Assembly (NCBI GenBank): GCA_900540785.1 | Contig: UQHF01000004.1 | Coordinates: 1 to 64,000 of the forward strand | Reading direction: 5' to 3' | Length of the DNA stretch: 64,000 bases | From: an uncultured Blautia sp. | GTDB taxonomy: Bacteria > Bacillota > Clostridia > Lachnospirales > Lachnospiraceae | Part shown: piece after piece, positions 35,713 to 44,477 of the stretch | Layout of the letters: the number at the start of each line of letters is the position of its first letter | How positions within the stretch are numbered: position 1 is the first letter of the stretch | Notes under the pieces: generated by a model | Databases searched by the model: none | What the model was told of the DNA's origin: nothing | The model's input: the letters and a program-made list of their open reading frames with translations, nothing else | Translations under genes and position numbers: made by a program

Positions 35713-36546
35713 ATGCAGACTTTTCACGCTTATCCTTTTTTAAATACAGAATGGGACTCTGTGTCCCTGCAGATCTGGGAAAACGCAGTTTTTACAGGAG
35801 ACAGCTCCTGGTATTATCCTCACATGACTTCCCCCTTTAACCGCCTTTACTTTATTATGGACGGGGAAATCTATCTGGAAAATGAAAAAGGACGAACTCT
35901 CCTCCGCTCCGGACATATGTACCTTGTGCCTGCAGGCTCCTGTTATACATATGGCTGCACAGACAGAGTGCATAAGTTTTATGTACATTTTAATACAGAA
36001 CTGCTTCCGGGAATCGACCTTTTCGGAGAGCTTGACACGATTCTTTCTCTTCCTTTTGAAAAGCCTCTGCTTGATAAAATTTTTGAGGAAATGAAAAAGG
36101 AATCCTTATCCGGACTCCTTCATCTGAAAGCAATATTCTGGCAGATCATCTGCGATTTTTTTGAATCTTCCTCCCCGGATACCTGCCAGTATCTTCATAA
36201 ATTCCGGGGCTACTACCGCCAGAGAGAAGCCATTACCTATATTTCAGGAAATCTTCAGGCAGGACTTCGCATACAGGAAATCGCGGATGCCCTCCAAACA
36301 ACGCCGCATCTTCTCTCCCGCACCTTCCGGCAGGATACCGGTCTTGGCTTAAAGGAATACATGGAACAGATGCTGATGCAGAAAGCCCGGCTTTTGCTTC
36401 TTTACACAAACCGTCCCATCAATAAAATTTCAGAAGAGCTTGGCTTTTCCGACCCATTTTACTTCTCACGTTTTTTTAAAAAAAGAGAAAAGCTGTCTCC
36501 CAGAGAATACCGTCTCCAGAGAGTAGCCGGGAAGATGAAGCCTTAA
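35713..36546 (+). CDS. AraC family regulator with cupin sensor domain
   Basis: A 277-residue regulator: N-terminal cupin (YFIMDGEIYLENEKGRTLLRSGHMYLVPAG) and C-terminal AraC HTH (EAITYISGNLQAGLRIQEIADALQTTPHLLSRTFRQDTGLGLKEYMEQMLMQKARLLL ... LGFSDPFYFSRFFKKREKLSPREYR). Divergent from the GH29 gene, which is the obvious target. Its end overlaps the convergent kinase pseudogene by 4 bp. Confidence 0.9.
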   Translation: MQTFHAYPFLNTEWDSVSLQIWENAVFTGDSSWYYPHMTSPFNRLYFIMDGEIYLENEKGRTLLRSGHMYLVPAGSCYTYGCTDRVHKFYVHFNTELLPGIDLFGELDTILSLPFEKPLLDKIFEEMKKESLSGLLHLKAIFWQIICDFFESSSPDTCQYLHKFRGYYRQREAITYISGNLQAGLRIQEIADALQTTPHLLSRTFRQDTGLGLKEYMEQMLMQKARLLLLYTNRPINKISEELGFSDPFYFSRFFKKREKLSPREYRLQRVAGKMKP

Positions 36547-37418
36547 AAGACAAGGAAAATCGTCAGCGTTTCCTCCCTGTACTCTGCCCGGATATTTCCG
36601 CCCATTTCTTCTGTCAGGGTTTTGGCAATAGAAAGCCCAAGCCCCGTAGATACACGGGCGTCCTCCACTGTAAAAAAACGGTCAAACAGCTTTTCCACCT
36701 GCACAGCCCGAAGCTTTGGCGCTTTATTTGAGAACCGTATTTCTTCGCTGTCCAAAAGCTCCACCTTCATTTCTCCTTCGCTGTACTTTATCATATTGCT
36801 TATGATATTTCAAAAGACTCTCACAAGCGACGTCTTATTTACGTTTCGGATTATTTTTTTATCTGTTATCTGAATCTCCGGCGTAATCCCCGCACTTACC
36901 ATTGCTCCGTAAAAGTTTAAAAGGCTCTCTTCCAGAACACCGGAAATATCAGTTTCTTCTTTCTTTTTCGGTTCCTCTGTCCGGACGATCGTGTAACAGA
37001 ACAGTTCTTCTGTCAGTCCCTTCATGGCTTCCGTCCTGTTTTTTATGCAGGAAAGATACCGTTTTGCCGCTTCACTTTTTTCCTCCTCTTCCAGAAGTTC
37101 CAGGTACCCGCTGATTGCCGTAAGCGGCGTTCGAAGATCATGAGAAATATTGGTTACTGCCTCTTTCAGTTCCCTGTCTCCCTGCTGATACCTCCGTCTC
37201 TGCGCCCGCAGAAGTTTCAGCTCTCTGTTTATATCTGCTGCCAGCCTTCGAATATGCCGGTCTCCCGAAGAAACGGTGATCTGCATATTTGTATCCTCCA
37301 AAAGACACTCCCCGAATATTTTCCGGATTTCATCTGCACTTTTCTGCATCATTCTGATTTTTATCAAAAGCCCTGCTGCCGTCAGAAAAAATCCGACGCT
37401 TATCATCCAGGGAAGCAT
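36543..37418 (-). pseudogene. Sensor histidine kinase interrupted by an in-frame TGA
   Basis: The kinase reads as one frame of 291 codons broken by a single TGA at 36812-36810. Before it lie one membrane segment, the H-box NISHDLRTPLTAISGYLE and dimerisation helices, ending SLVRVF; after it come NIISNMIKYSEG (N-box), KLFDRFF (F-box) and STGLGLSIAKTL (G-box). There is no frameshift. The truncated product would lack the whole ATP-binding domain. It is the last gene of a cassette with response regulator, ABC ATPase and permease. A sequencing error or read-through cannot be excluded. Confidence 0.8.
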
Positions 37419-37431
37419 CTTTTCACCGCCT

Positions 37432-38289
37432 TTATTTTAAATCTTTTTTCTTAAATACAAAAACGCCCAGACTGCAAAACAGAGCAGTCAGTGCTGCATC
37501 GTAAGTCATCACTGCGCCGGGTCTGGGAAGATCCAGCGCGCCAAGCTGTACCGCCTGTCCGCAGGGATTTATATCCAGAAGAATTTCAAATATCTTTCTT
37601 TTTGTTCCGGTAATATAATATGGATTTGGAACCTTTACCAGCTCTTCCTCTTCTGTTATCGCAGTACCTGCCGTTTCGTTTTTTTCTGCCAGCACCTTTG
37701 GAATATACATATATTCTTTCTCAGACAGTTTTTCCTGTACAAACATTGCCCCGCAAAGCAGACAGAACGCCAGAAGAAGTCCTGCCACAGAAGCTCCTGC
37801 CTTTGTTCCCGTACTCATAGTAAGAAAGGTAAAAAGAGCTGCATCTGTTATACACATTCCTGCTCCTGCAAGAACATAAACTGCTATTTTCATGATAGAT
37901 ACGCCTTCTGCTCCCATAAGAATAAATCCCAGAATTCCGGAAACCAGAAGGGAAGAAAAATAGATCAAAAGACACGACACCGCGTTTACAACAACCTGGG
38001 AAAGATAAATTTTACCCCTGGTGTGCCCTCCGATCAGCTTGTTTCGAATCGTTCCATCGCTGTATTCTGTGCCGAAAAACAAGCTCACAAAAACTGCCGT
38101 TATCAATATCATGATGGTTTCCGTCATAAAAATCCCATCTTCAAACGTATAGGATACATCATAGGAAAGAGAATTCTGATATACCTGAACTGTCAAAAAA
38201 GCAGATAACACATTTACAAGAATCATGCAGATAAGAAATATCCGACTCTTTCTCATCTTATAAAATCCTGCAGAAATCAGATTACGCAT
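37432..38289 (-). CDS. ABC transporter permease (ABC-2 type)
   Basis: A 285-residue membrane protein with about six segments; it begins MRNLISAGFYKMRKSRIFLICMI, the juxtamembrane start of BcrB-type permeases. ATG 38289 follows GGGAGG and overlaps the ATPase stop by 8 bp. Forms an exporter with the ATPase encoded upstream, under the adjacent OmpR-type regulator. Confidence 0.85.
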   Translation of the reverse strand: MRNLISAGFYKMRKSRIFLICMILVNVLSAFLTVQVYQNSLSYDVSYTFEDGIFMTETIMILITAVFVSLFFGTEYSDGTIRNKLIGGHTRGKIYLSQVVVNAVSCLLIYFSSLLVSGILGFILMGAEGVSIMKIAVYVLAGAGMCITDAALFTFLTMSTGTKAGASVAGLLLAFCLLCGAMFVQEKLSEKEYMYIPKVLAEKNETAGTAITEEEELVKVPNPYYITGTKRKIFEILLDINPCGQAVQLGALDLPRPGAVMTYDAALTALFCSLGVFVFKKKDLK

Positions 38290-39196
38290 GCCTGCCACCT
38301 CCCACAAGATTCAGATAATAATTTTCAAGCCCTTCCTCACATTCCTGTATGGATAGGGTTCTGCACCCTTTTTCTGCAAGCGACATTACAAGCTCTGTCA
38401 CTTCCGGCTCCCCATAAATGTCTGCTTCCTGTCTGGAATGAATCCTGTATTCCAATCCCATACCATCACAGACTGTGCAGAGTTTTTTCGTATCTGTCAC
38501 CTTTACCTTCAAATATTTGCCACAAATGCGAAAAAGCTCCTTTGCACTGATTTCCTGCACAATCCTTCCGCTGTCTATAAACCCATAATGTGTGGCAATT
38601 TTAGAAAGCTCATCTAAAATATGACTGGAAATCAGAATCGTAATCTGATATTCCCGGTTCAGCCTTAAAAGCAGCTCTCTGATTTCGATGATCCCCTGTG
38701 GATCCAACCCGTTTACAGGTTCGTCAAGAACAAGAAAATCCGGATTGCCGCAAAGAGCAACTGCAATCCCAAGACGCTGGCGCATTCCCAGAGAAAAATT
38801 TCCGGCTTTTTTCTTTCCTGTGCGGGAAAGCCCTACAAGGGAGAGAATCTTTGGAATCTCCTCATAAGAGGGGATTCCCAGCATACGAAACTGCTCCTTT
38901 AAATTTTCCTCCGCGGTCATATCCTGATAAATGGCAGGTGTTTCCACTACTGCGCCCATTCTCTTTCGCATTTTATAAATCCCTGCATCGGTATCTCTTA
39001 CCCCAAATAACCGGTAACTTCCTCCTGTAGGTTTTTGCAGTCCGCAGATTAAGCGGATAAGAGTTGTTTTTCCTGCGCCGTTTTTTCCCACAAAGCCGTA
39101 AATGGCTCCTCTCGGAATCTTCATATTCAGATTTTGAAGAACTTTTGTATTTTTATAGGTTTTACATAAGTTCTTTGTTTCCAGACAATACTCCAT
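38282..39196 (-). CDS. ABC transporter ATP-binding protein (BcrA type)
   Basis: A 304-residue ATPase: Walker A GFVGKNGAGKTTLIRL, signature FSLGMRQRLGIAVAL, Walker B FLVLDEPVNGLDPQG, His-loop ILISSHILDEL, and an 80-residue C-terminal extension. BcrA/lantibiotic-immunity group. ATG 39196 has AAAGGGGA upstream; the frame opens 6 codons earlier without a site. Confidence 0.9.
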   Translation of the reverse strand: MEYCLETKNLCKTYKNTKVLQNLNMKIPRGAIYGFVGKNGAGKTTLIRLICGLQKPTGGSYRLFGVRDTDAGIYKMRKRMGAVVETPAIYQDMTAEENLKEQFRMLGIPSYEEIPKILSLVGLSRTGKKKAGNFSLGMRQRLGIAVALCGNPDFLVLDEPVNGLDPQGIIEIRELLLRLNREYQITILISSHILDELSKIATHYGFIDSGRIVQEISAKELFRICGKYLKVKVTDTKKLCTVCDGMGLEYRIHSRQEADIYGEPEVTELVMSLAEKGCRTLSIQECEEGLENYYLNLVGGGRHA

Positions 39197-39276
39197 CTTT
39201 CTGTCCCCTTTCATTTGATAGTCTCACTCTATCGGAAAACAGGAAAGACAGCGGGCAGGAAAAGGTAAAGATTTCG

Positions 39277-39960
39277 TCAAGATTTTTTATCTGCAAGGCG
39301 AAACCCGATTCCCCACACAGATTCTATATATTCTTTTCCCTCTTCCTCTCCCAGTTTTCTGCGAAGATTGCTGATATGCTGTTTCAGAGAACTTTCTGTA
39401 CAATCCAGAGTGTCTTCACTGATCCTGTCCAGAATAACCGACTTTGCCATCGCCTGCCCGGGATTTTGCATAAGAAGCTTTAAAATGGCAAATTCTGTTT
39501 TTGTAAGTCTTATCTTTTTCCCGGAAACAGATACCTCATGGGACAGATGATCCAGAACAAGATTTCCCACTCGTAATTGCTCTCTGTTTCCAGATTCTTT
39601 CGTTTTCCGAAGCTGTACGGCAATTCTTGCAAGGAGCTCCCGGATTTCAAAAGGCTTCGTAAGATAATCACAGGCACCGTCCATCAAAAGCCTTACTTTA
39701 TCCTCCAGCCCTGCTTTTGCACTTACTACAATGACGGGAATTTCTCTGATTTTTGAGAGTATTTCTTCCCCGGAAAGTCCCGGAAGCATCAGGTCAAGGA
39801 GTATCAGATCCGGCGTTTCTTTTTCCAGAAAAAGGAGCGCTTCTGTCCCGGAATAGGCGCGTGAAACATTATATCCCGCTTTTCCCAGAACCTCCTCAAG
39901 CATATCTCCTATATAAACATCATCGTCAATAATGAAAATTTTTTTCTTTAACTCACTCAT
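39277..39960 (-). CDS. OmpR family response regulator
   Basis: A 227-residue regulator: REC domain (IFIIDDDVYIGDML, phosphoacceptor in LILLDLMLPGLSG, Lys in YLTKPFEIREL) and winged-helix output domain (LTKTEFAILKLLMQNPGQAMAKSVILDRI ... SSLKQHISNLRRKLGE). Expected partner of the kinase pseudogene at 36543, so it may now be unpartnered. The ATG overlaps the dipeptidase stop by one base (TGATG). Confidence 0.92.
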   Translation of the reverse strand: MSELKKKIFIIDDDVYIGDMLEEVLGKAGYNVSRAYSGTEALLFLEKETPDLILLDLMLPGLSGEEILSKIREIPVIVVSAKAGLEDKVRLLMDGACDYLTKPFEIRELLARIAVQLRKTKESGNREQLRVGNLVLDHLSHEVSVSGKKIRLTKTEFAILKLLMQNPGQAMAKSVILDRISEDTLDCTESSLKQHISNLRRKLGEEEGKEYIESVWGIGFRLADKKS

Positions 39961-41447
39961 CAGGCGTCACTTCTGGAAAATCCATTTTTCATAAGACAAC
40001 TGGAGGTATAGAGCACTTTATCAAGAAGATCCATTGTTTCCTCCTGTACAAAATCAGAAATTTCCTGATTTGCAGCCTCAAAAAATGCCTTCTCGTCTTC
40101 CGGTTTTTCTTCTATAAATTTCCTGTCGAATTTTTTGATCATTTCGGACGTTTTGCTGCTCACCGCTCCCTGATACCGCTCAATATGCGAAGCGTTTTCT
40201 CCGAAATGAGGATCTGCCAGAGCGGCGATCATTCTGTTTGTCCAGTAAAAATTATCTGTTGTTGGTTTTATATGATCCCCTGCCAGATATGCCGGAGTTT
40301 TATCAATTCTTGTATAAAAAGGTACCATTGCATTAAATACATTGCTTCCCAGGGCGATCCACTGAATGGCTTTCAAAGCATCGGGCATATATGGTCGAAT
40401 TTGTACCAGCCCAAGCACATTGTTGCGGTTCACACCGATTGCTCTGTATTTCCCTGCCATCTGGCTGTCAAAGCTTTTTCCGTACACATCATACGGCGTT
40501 CCCTGATAATGATTGGAAAGCGCCCACTTTACCTCATCAAGTGTAATTTTTCTTTCCGGCACAAACGCCCAGGGAAGGTCGTCGCTCTCGGGAGTGAAAT
40601 CTGCATTTGGTCCGTCCCACACAAAAGAACGGGGATTAAAATATCGAAGCATCGCCCAGGCACGCGGCGTATTATAAATATGGTCGCTGTCATCATGAGA
40701 ACCAAAAGCGTCTCTCGGATTAAATATCTCCTCTGGATTCATACGGCGGTCGAGATGATTTTCTTCCACAAACTCTTTCAAAGAGGCAGAGCACATATGC
40801 TCCTTCTGTTCTCCATACGCATCCTCAAAATCAAAAAAGTCCATTCCCAGCTGATTTGGCATTACCACATATGTATCGTCCGGCACTTTTTTGGCAATCC
40901 AGTTATGTCCTCCTATTGTCTCAAACCACCAGATTTCCTCTTCGTCCTGAAAAGCAATGCCGTTCATCTCATAAGTACCGTATGTTTCCAGAAGCATACC
41001 GAGGCGTTTCACACCGTCTCTCGCGGAAGTGATATATGGCAGCGTAATTGTCACTATATCTTCCTCTCCGATTCCTCCCGGTCTTTCTTCTGTATGTTCG
41101 TCTCCCTTTTTATAAACAACGAGAGGGTCAGCTCCTAAAACGCAGGAATTAGAAGTAATTGTCTCCGTAGCCGTCATGGATACATTTTTTTCATTTACGC
41201 CAAAGGCGCCCCATATTCCCTCAGACGGGTCATTGTTCGGCATATAAGTATACTGCATGGGGTTTTCCGGAAGGGAAATTTCCACATGAGAAAGAATTGA
41301 TTTATAAACCCTGGGCTGTTCCTCCGGCTTCATCACTGCAAATCGTTTCGGGTCAAATTTTCCTGCACAGGAATCCTCGTTTCTTGCAACGATTGTAGAA
41401 CCGTCATAGCTCGCTTTTTTTCCGATTAATATTGTAGTACACGCCAT
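39960..41447 (-). CDS. C69 family dipeptidase (PepD type)
   Basis: A 495-residue Ntn-hydrolase of peptidase family C69/U34. It starts MACTTILIGKKASYDGSTIVARNED, where the Cys exposed by processing is the nucleophile; EGIWGAFGVNEKNVSMTATET and an SARDGVKRLG helix follow the family pattern. Hydrolyses dipeptides in the cytoplasm. ATG 41447 has AGAGG at 8 nt, better than the ATG two codons upstream. Its coupling to the response regulator gene is unusual and may be incidental. Confidence 0.9.
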   Translation of the reverse strand: MACTTILIGKKASYDGSTIVARNEDSCAGKFDPKRFAVMKPEEQPRVYKSILSHVEISLPENPMQYTYMPNNDPSEGIWGAFGVNEKNVSMTATETITSNSCVLGADPLVVYKKGDEHTEERPGGIGEEDIVTITLPYITSARDGVKRLGMLLETYGTYEMNGIAFQDEEEIWWFETIGGHNWIAKKVPDDTYVVMPNQLGMDFFDFEDAYGEQKEHMCSASLKEFVEENHLDRRMNPEEIFNPRDAFGSHDDSDHIYNTPRAWAMLRYFNPRSFVWDGPNADFTPESDDLPWAFVPERKITLDEVKWALSNHYQGTPYDVYGKSFDSQMAGKYRAIGVNRNNVLGLVQIRPYMPDALKAIQWIALGSNVFNAMVPFYTRIDKTPAYLAGDHIKPTTDNFYWTNRMIAALADPHFGENASHIERYQGAVSSKTSEMIKKFDRKFIEEKPEDEKAFFEAANQEISDFVQEETMDLLDKVLYTSSCLMKNGFSRSDA

Positions 41448-41487
41448 ATTCATTTCCTCTTTTCTTCTGTATTGTTTTTATGTTGTA

Positions 41488-41685
41488 TTATTTTTTCTTC
41501 ATTCCTCTTTCTTCCAGAATATCATCGATCAAATATCGGATGAACTCTCTGCAGCCTCCGCAGCCTGTACCGAATTTTAACTGCTCCTGCACTTCCTCAT
41601 AAGTCGTTGCACCATTAAGAATGGCATCTTCTATTTTTCCATAACTGATATTTTTACAATTACATGCAATTTTATTTCTGTTCAT
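41488..41685 (-). CDS. BFD-like [2Fe-2S]-binding protein
   Basis: A 65-residue protein with the four cysteines of the BFD-like domain: CNC at residues 8-10 and CGGC at about 42-45 (CXC ... CXXC), in the order of bacterioferritin-associated ferredoxin and the NifU/NirB central domain. It may transfer electrons for iron release or serve as a partner of an oxidoreductase. Stand-alone gene ahead of the dipeptidase. Confidence 0.85.
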   Translation of the reverse strand: MNRNKIACNCKNISYGKIEDAILNGATTYEEVQEQLKFGTGCGGCREFIRYLIDDILEERGMKKK

Positions 41686-41875
41686 AACAAATCCCTCTTT
41701 TCTAAAACTTCCTGTTCATGCTTTTTATATTGTACAAACATAGTCGTCTTTTGTTCTTATAAGCATTTTACGATATTTTGCCGCTTTTGTATAGACTCTT
41801 TCTCTCTGCAATCTAAAACATATATCTCGCACTTGTCATTATCCGGTTATCTTAGTATGATGATACTGGTAAAAT

Positions 41876-41907
41876 TTGAGAAATTCTTGAGATTTACGTG
41901 GGATAAT
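41876..41907 (+). promoter_or_regulatory. Response-regulator box and promoter of the TCS operon
   Basis: TTGAGAAATTCTTGAG at 41876-41891 is a TTGAG direct repeat with 11-bp period in the -35 position; the -10-like GATAAT at 41902-41907 starts 26 bp after the box. The same box with the same 26-bp distance to a -10 occurs at 43741, before the ABC genes of this module. Confidence 0.75.
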
Positions 41908-41932
41908 ATGACTTTACGAAAGGAGTGCAGAC

Positions 41933-42607
41933 ATGAGTAAAAAAATAATGATTGTCGATGATGAGCCAGGTGTTGTAGCCGTCATACAAAGTTATTTTGA
42001 AACAATGGACTATCAAGTGATAACCGCGCATAATGGAAGTGATGCTATAAAAAAAATGGCACAAACGCCCGATATTATTTTGTTGGACATAAATCTGCCG
42101 GATATTGACGGGCTGACAGTCTGCCAAAATATTCGAGAACATATCACCTGCCCTATTCTTTTTTTGACTGCCCGGATTGAAACTGCAGATAAAATCAAAG
42201 GTTTCTCTGTTGGTGCAGATGATTATATCCAAAAGCCCTTTGATCTCGACGAATTGGGTGCAAGGGTATCTGCCCATTTAAGGCGGGAAAACCGCAAGCA
42301 GCAACAATCTTCTTTACGATTTTTTGACGATATGGTAATTGACTATACGAAAAGGGAAATTACGATACATCAAAAACACATTATTTTGTCTAAAAAAGAA
42401 TTTGACATTATAGAATTACTTTCTGCCAATACCGGTCAGATTTTTGACAGAGAACGGATCTATGAAAGAGTATGGGGATTAGAAGGTGTTGGTAACAGCG
42501 ATACCATCATGGAGCATATCCGTAAAATCCGTAATAAATTTGCGGAACATACCTTTCACAATTACATAGAAACGGTTTGGGGGGTGGGATATAAATGGAA
42601 CGGATAA
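41933..42607 (+). CDS. OmpR family response regulator
   Basis: A 224-residue regulator. REC domain with KIMIVDDEPGVV, Asp in IILLDINLPDIDG and Lys in YIQKPFDLDEL; winged helix with LSKKEFDIIELLSANTGQIFDRERIYERVWG and DTIMEHIRKIRNKF. AAGGAG upstream of the ATG. Overlaps the kinase start by 13 bp. The duplicated TTGAGAAATTCTTGA box indicates that it activates its own operon and the exporter genes downstream. Confidence 0.92.
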   Translation: MSKKIMIVDDEPGVVAVIQSYFETMDYQVITAHNGSDAIKKMAQTPDIILLDINLPDIDGLTVCQNIREHITCPILFLTARIETADKIKGFSVGADDYIQKPFDLDELGARVSAHLRRENRKQQQSSLRFFDDMVIDYTKREITIHQKHIILSKKEFDIIELLSANTGQIFDRERIYERVWGLEGVGNSDTIMEHIRKIRNKFAEHTFHNYIETVWGVGYKWNG

Positions 42608-43737
42608 AGCAGATGAAATTAAAGAAAGCATTATTTACAATCACACTTATTAATATTACGATTGCATTTATTCTATCTCTTCTTATTATTTGGATATGTA
42701 TAGAATTGCGTTCTCAGCTTGCTCCAATGGGAGGAATTTCTATTGATGTTGATTCTGCTCACGTCATTGTCCAGCCACAGGAATCAACATCACAAGCCGT
42801 ATTAATCGCAGATATGATTTTTTCTCTTGCACAAATAGTATTGCCAATCCTGATTTATATAATCGCGCTGTTTGCCACTGCTTCTATGTTCTACCACCTG
42901 AAATTAAAAGATCCTCTGAGAATACTTACAGAAGGTGCTGCCTGCATCATAGAAAACAATCTTGATTTTACGATTGAAACAAAAACGCAAGATGAATTCG
43001 GGCAACTATGTACTGCTTTTGAAACCATGCGCAAAACACTGCTGGAAAACAATTATACATTATGGCGGCAATCAGAAGAAAGAAAACGATTAAATGCTGC
43101 ATTTTCGCATAATTTACGAAATCCTGTTACTGTACTAAAAGGCTCTGTCAAATTAGCTCTAAAAAGTATTGAAAATGTTACGGTAACTCCAAATCCGTTT
43201 ACTGATAATCTACTCCGAATTGAAAAATATACAAATAGAATAGAGCAATATGTAGAAACAATGAGCAGCATTCAAAAATTGGAGGATATAGCTATCCAAC
43301 GAAAACTTGTAAAATGGGACAGCCTTATTTCTGAATTAAAAAATATGCTTTGCTTTCTTGGTGAAGAGAAGCAAAAGCAGATAGAATTTGCCGCGGTCAA
43401 ATACGAAAAGAACATTCTGATTGATAAATCTGTTTTATTTCAAATTGTAGAAAATCTCGTGTCCAATGCACTGCGTTTTGCTGCAACCCGCATTGATATT
43501 CTTTGCTCCATATCAGACGGAAAATTACTGTTGTCCGTAACAGATGACGGCTGCGGCTTTCCAGACAGACTGATAAAAAATGGTATACAGCCTTTTCAAA
43601 AAGGAAATGACGATACGGGACATTTTGGAATGGGACTATATACCTGTGAGCTTTTTTGTAAAAAACATGGTGGTAATATCACCTTTAAGAACAATCAGGC
43701 AGGCGCAACTATTTCCGTAAAATTGACAATAGAATAG
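42595..43737 (+). CDS. Sensor histidine kinase
   Basis: A 380-residue kinase: two membrane segments (about residues 12-32 and 75-100) around a 40-residue outer loop, HAMP, dimerisation domain, and an ATPase domain with ENLVSNALRFAATRI, SVTDDGCGFPD and GHFGMGLYTCEL. The H-box reads FSHNLRNPVTVLKG: the residue after the phosphoacceptor His is Asn instead of Asp/Glu, and Asn also replaces the usual Thr before Pro. This may alter the phosphatase balance. Small outer loop and partner exporter suggest sensing of the transporter or membrane damage. Confidence 0.88.
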   Translation: MERIKQMKLKKALFTITLINITIAFILSLLIIWICIELRSQLAPMGGISIDVDSAHVIVQPQESTSQAVLIADMIFSLAQIVLPILIYIIALFATASMFYHLKLKDPLRILTEGAACIIENNLDFTIETKTQDEFGQLCTAFETMRKTLLENNYTLWRQSEERKRLNAAFSHNLRNPVTVLKGSVKLALKSIENVTVTPNPFTDNLLRIEKYTNRIEQYVETMSSIQKLEDIAIQRKLVKWDSLISELKNMLCFLGEEKQKQIEFAAVKYEKNILIDKSVLFQIVENLVSNALRFAATRIDILCSISDGKLLLSVTDDGCGFPDRLIKNGIQPFQKGNDDTGHFGMGLYTCELFCKKHGGNITFKNNQAGATISVKLTIE

Positions 43738-43740
43738 AAT

Positions 43741-43772
43741 TTGAGAAATTCTTGATTTTTACCCTATATACT
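43741..43772 (+). promoter_or_regulatory. Response-regulator box and promoter of the FtsX-type exporter
   Basis: TTGAGAAATTCTTGAT at 43741-43756 repeats the box upstream of the response regulator gene; TATACT at 43767-43772 begins 26 bp after the box. It provides an internal, regulator-dependent promoter for the two ABC genes. Confidence 0.8.
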
Positions 43773-43805
43773 CTCCTTATCATAAAACGATAAGGAGAAT
43801 TTTTT

Positions 43806-44477
43806 ATGCAAATTAAAGTAAACGATATTTCAAAAATCTATGGTACAAACGAAAATAAGGTTACTGCTCTGAAGGCTGCGTCTATGACAATCTTCGAGGG
43901 TGACTTCATTTCCATAATGGGACCGTCCGGCAGTGGAAAGAGCACCTTGCTTCACATTATAAGCGGTCTGGATAATCCAACTTCCGGCACGGTACTTTAT
44001 GACACCACCGATATTCATAATGGCAGTGATAAGACGTTATCGGCTTTTCGCCGCCAAAAAATCGGATTTATTTTTCAGCAATTTAATCTGCTTCCAGTTT
44101 TAACTGCCCGCGAAAATATTATCATGCCCCTGCTTTTAGACAAAAAGAAACCCGACGAAATCTATTTACAAGAGCTCTCCTCTCTCTTAGGGTTGGAAAA
44201 CCGTCTATCGCATTTACCCAATGAGCTTTCCGGCGGGCAACAGCAGCGAGCAGCTATTGCAAGAGCTTTGATCGCAAAGCCGGATATTATTTTCGCCGAT
44301 GAGCCTACGGGAAATCTTGACAGTAAAAATGGGAATGAAGTAATGAAAATGCTTTGCGATATTCGAAAAAAAATGAACAAAACCCTTGTCGTAATTACTC
44401 ACGATCCCCGTGTTGCAGAGATGGCAGACCGCCAATTTACGATCATTGATGGAGAGCTTTCGGAGGTGGGCGTGTAA
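43806..44477 (+). CDS. ABC transporter ATP-binding protein (MacB/LolD type)
   Basis: A 223-residue ATPase of the MacB/LolD/BceA group: Walker A GPSGSGKSTLLHIISGLD, Q-loop FIFQQFNLLP, signature LSGGQQQRAAIARAL, Walker B IIFADEPTGNLDSK, His-loop VITHD. TAAGGAG is 8 nt upstream of the ATG. It powers the FtsX-type permease that follows, with a 1-bp overlap (TAATG). Confidence 0.92.
   Translation: MQIKVNDISKIYGTNENKVTALKAASMTIFEGDFISIMGPSGSGKSTLLHIISGLDNPTSGTVLYDTTDIHNGSDKTLSAFRRQKIGFIFQQFNLLPVLTARENIIMPLLLDKKKPDEIYLQELSSLLGLENRLSHLPNELSGGQQQRAAIARALIAKPDIIFADEPTGNLDSKNGNEVMKMLCDIRKKMNKTLVVITHDPRVAEMADRQFTIIDGELSEVGV

Noticed and set aside
36810..36812. Selenocysteine codon
   Set aside because: The position before the N-box is not a redox site in histidine kinases, and no need for Sec is evident; a nonsense mutation is simpler.
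40185..41138. 317-codon plus-strand open frame
   Set aside because: Antisense to the clearly conserved C69 dipeptidase; no family pattern and no ribosome site.
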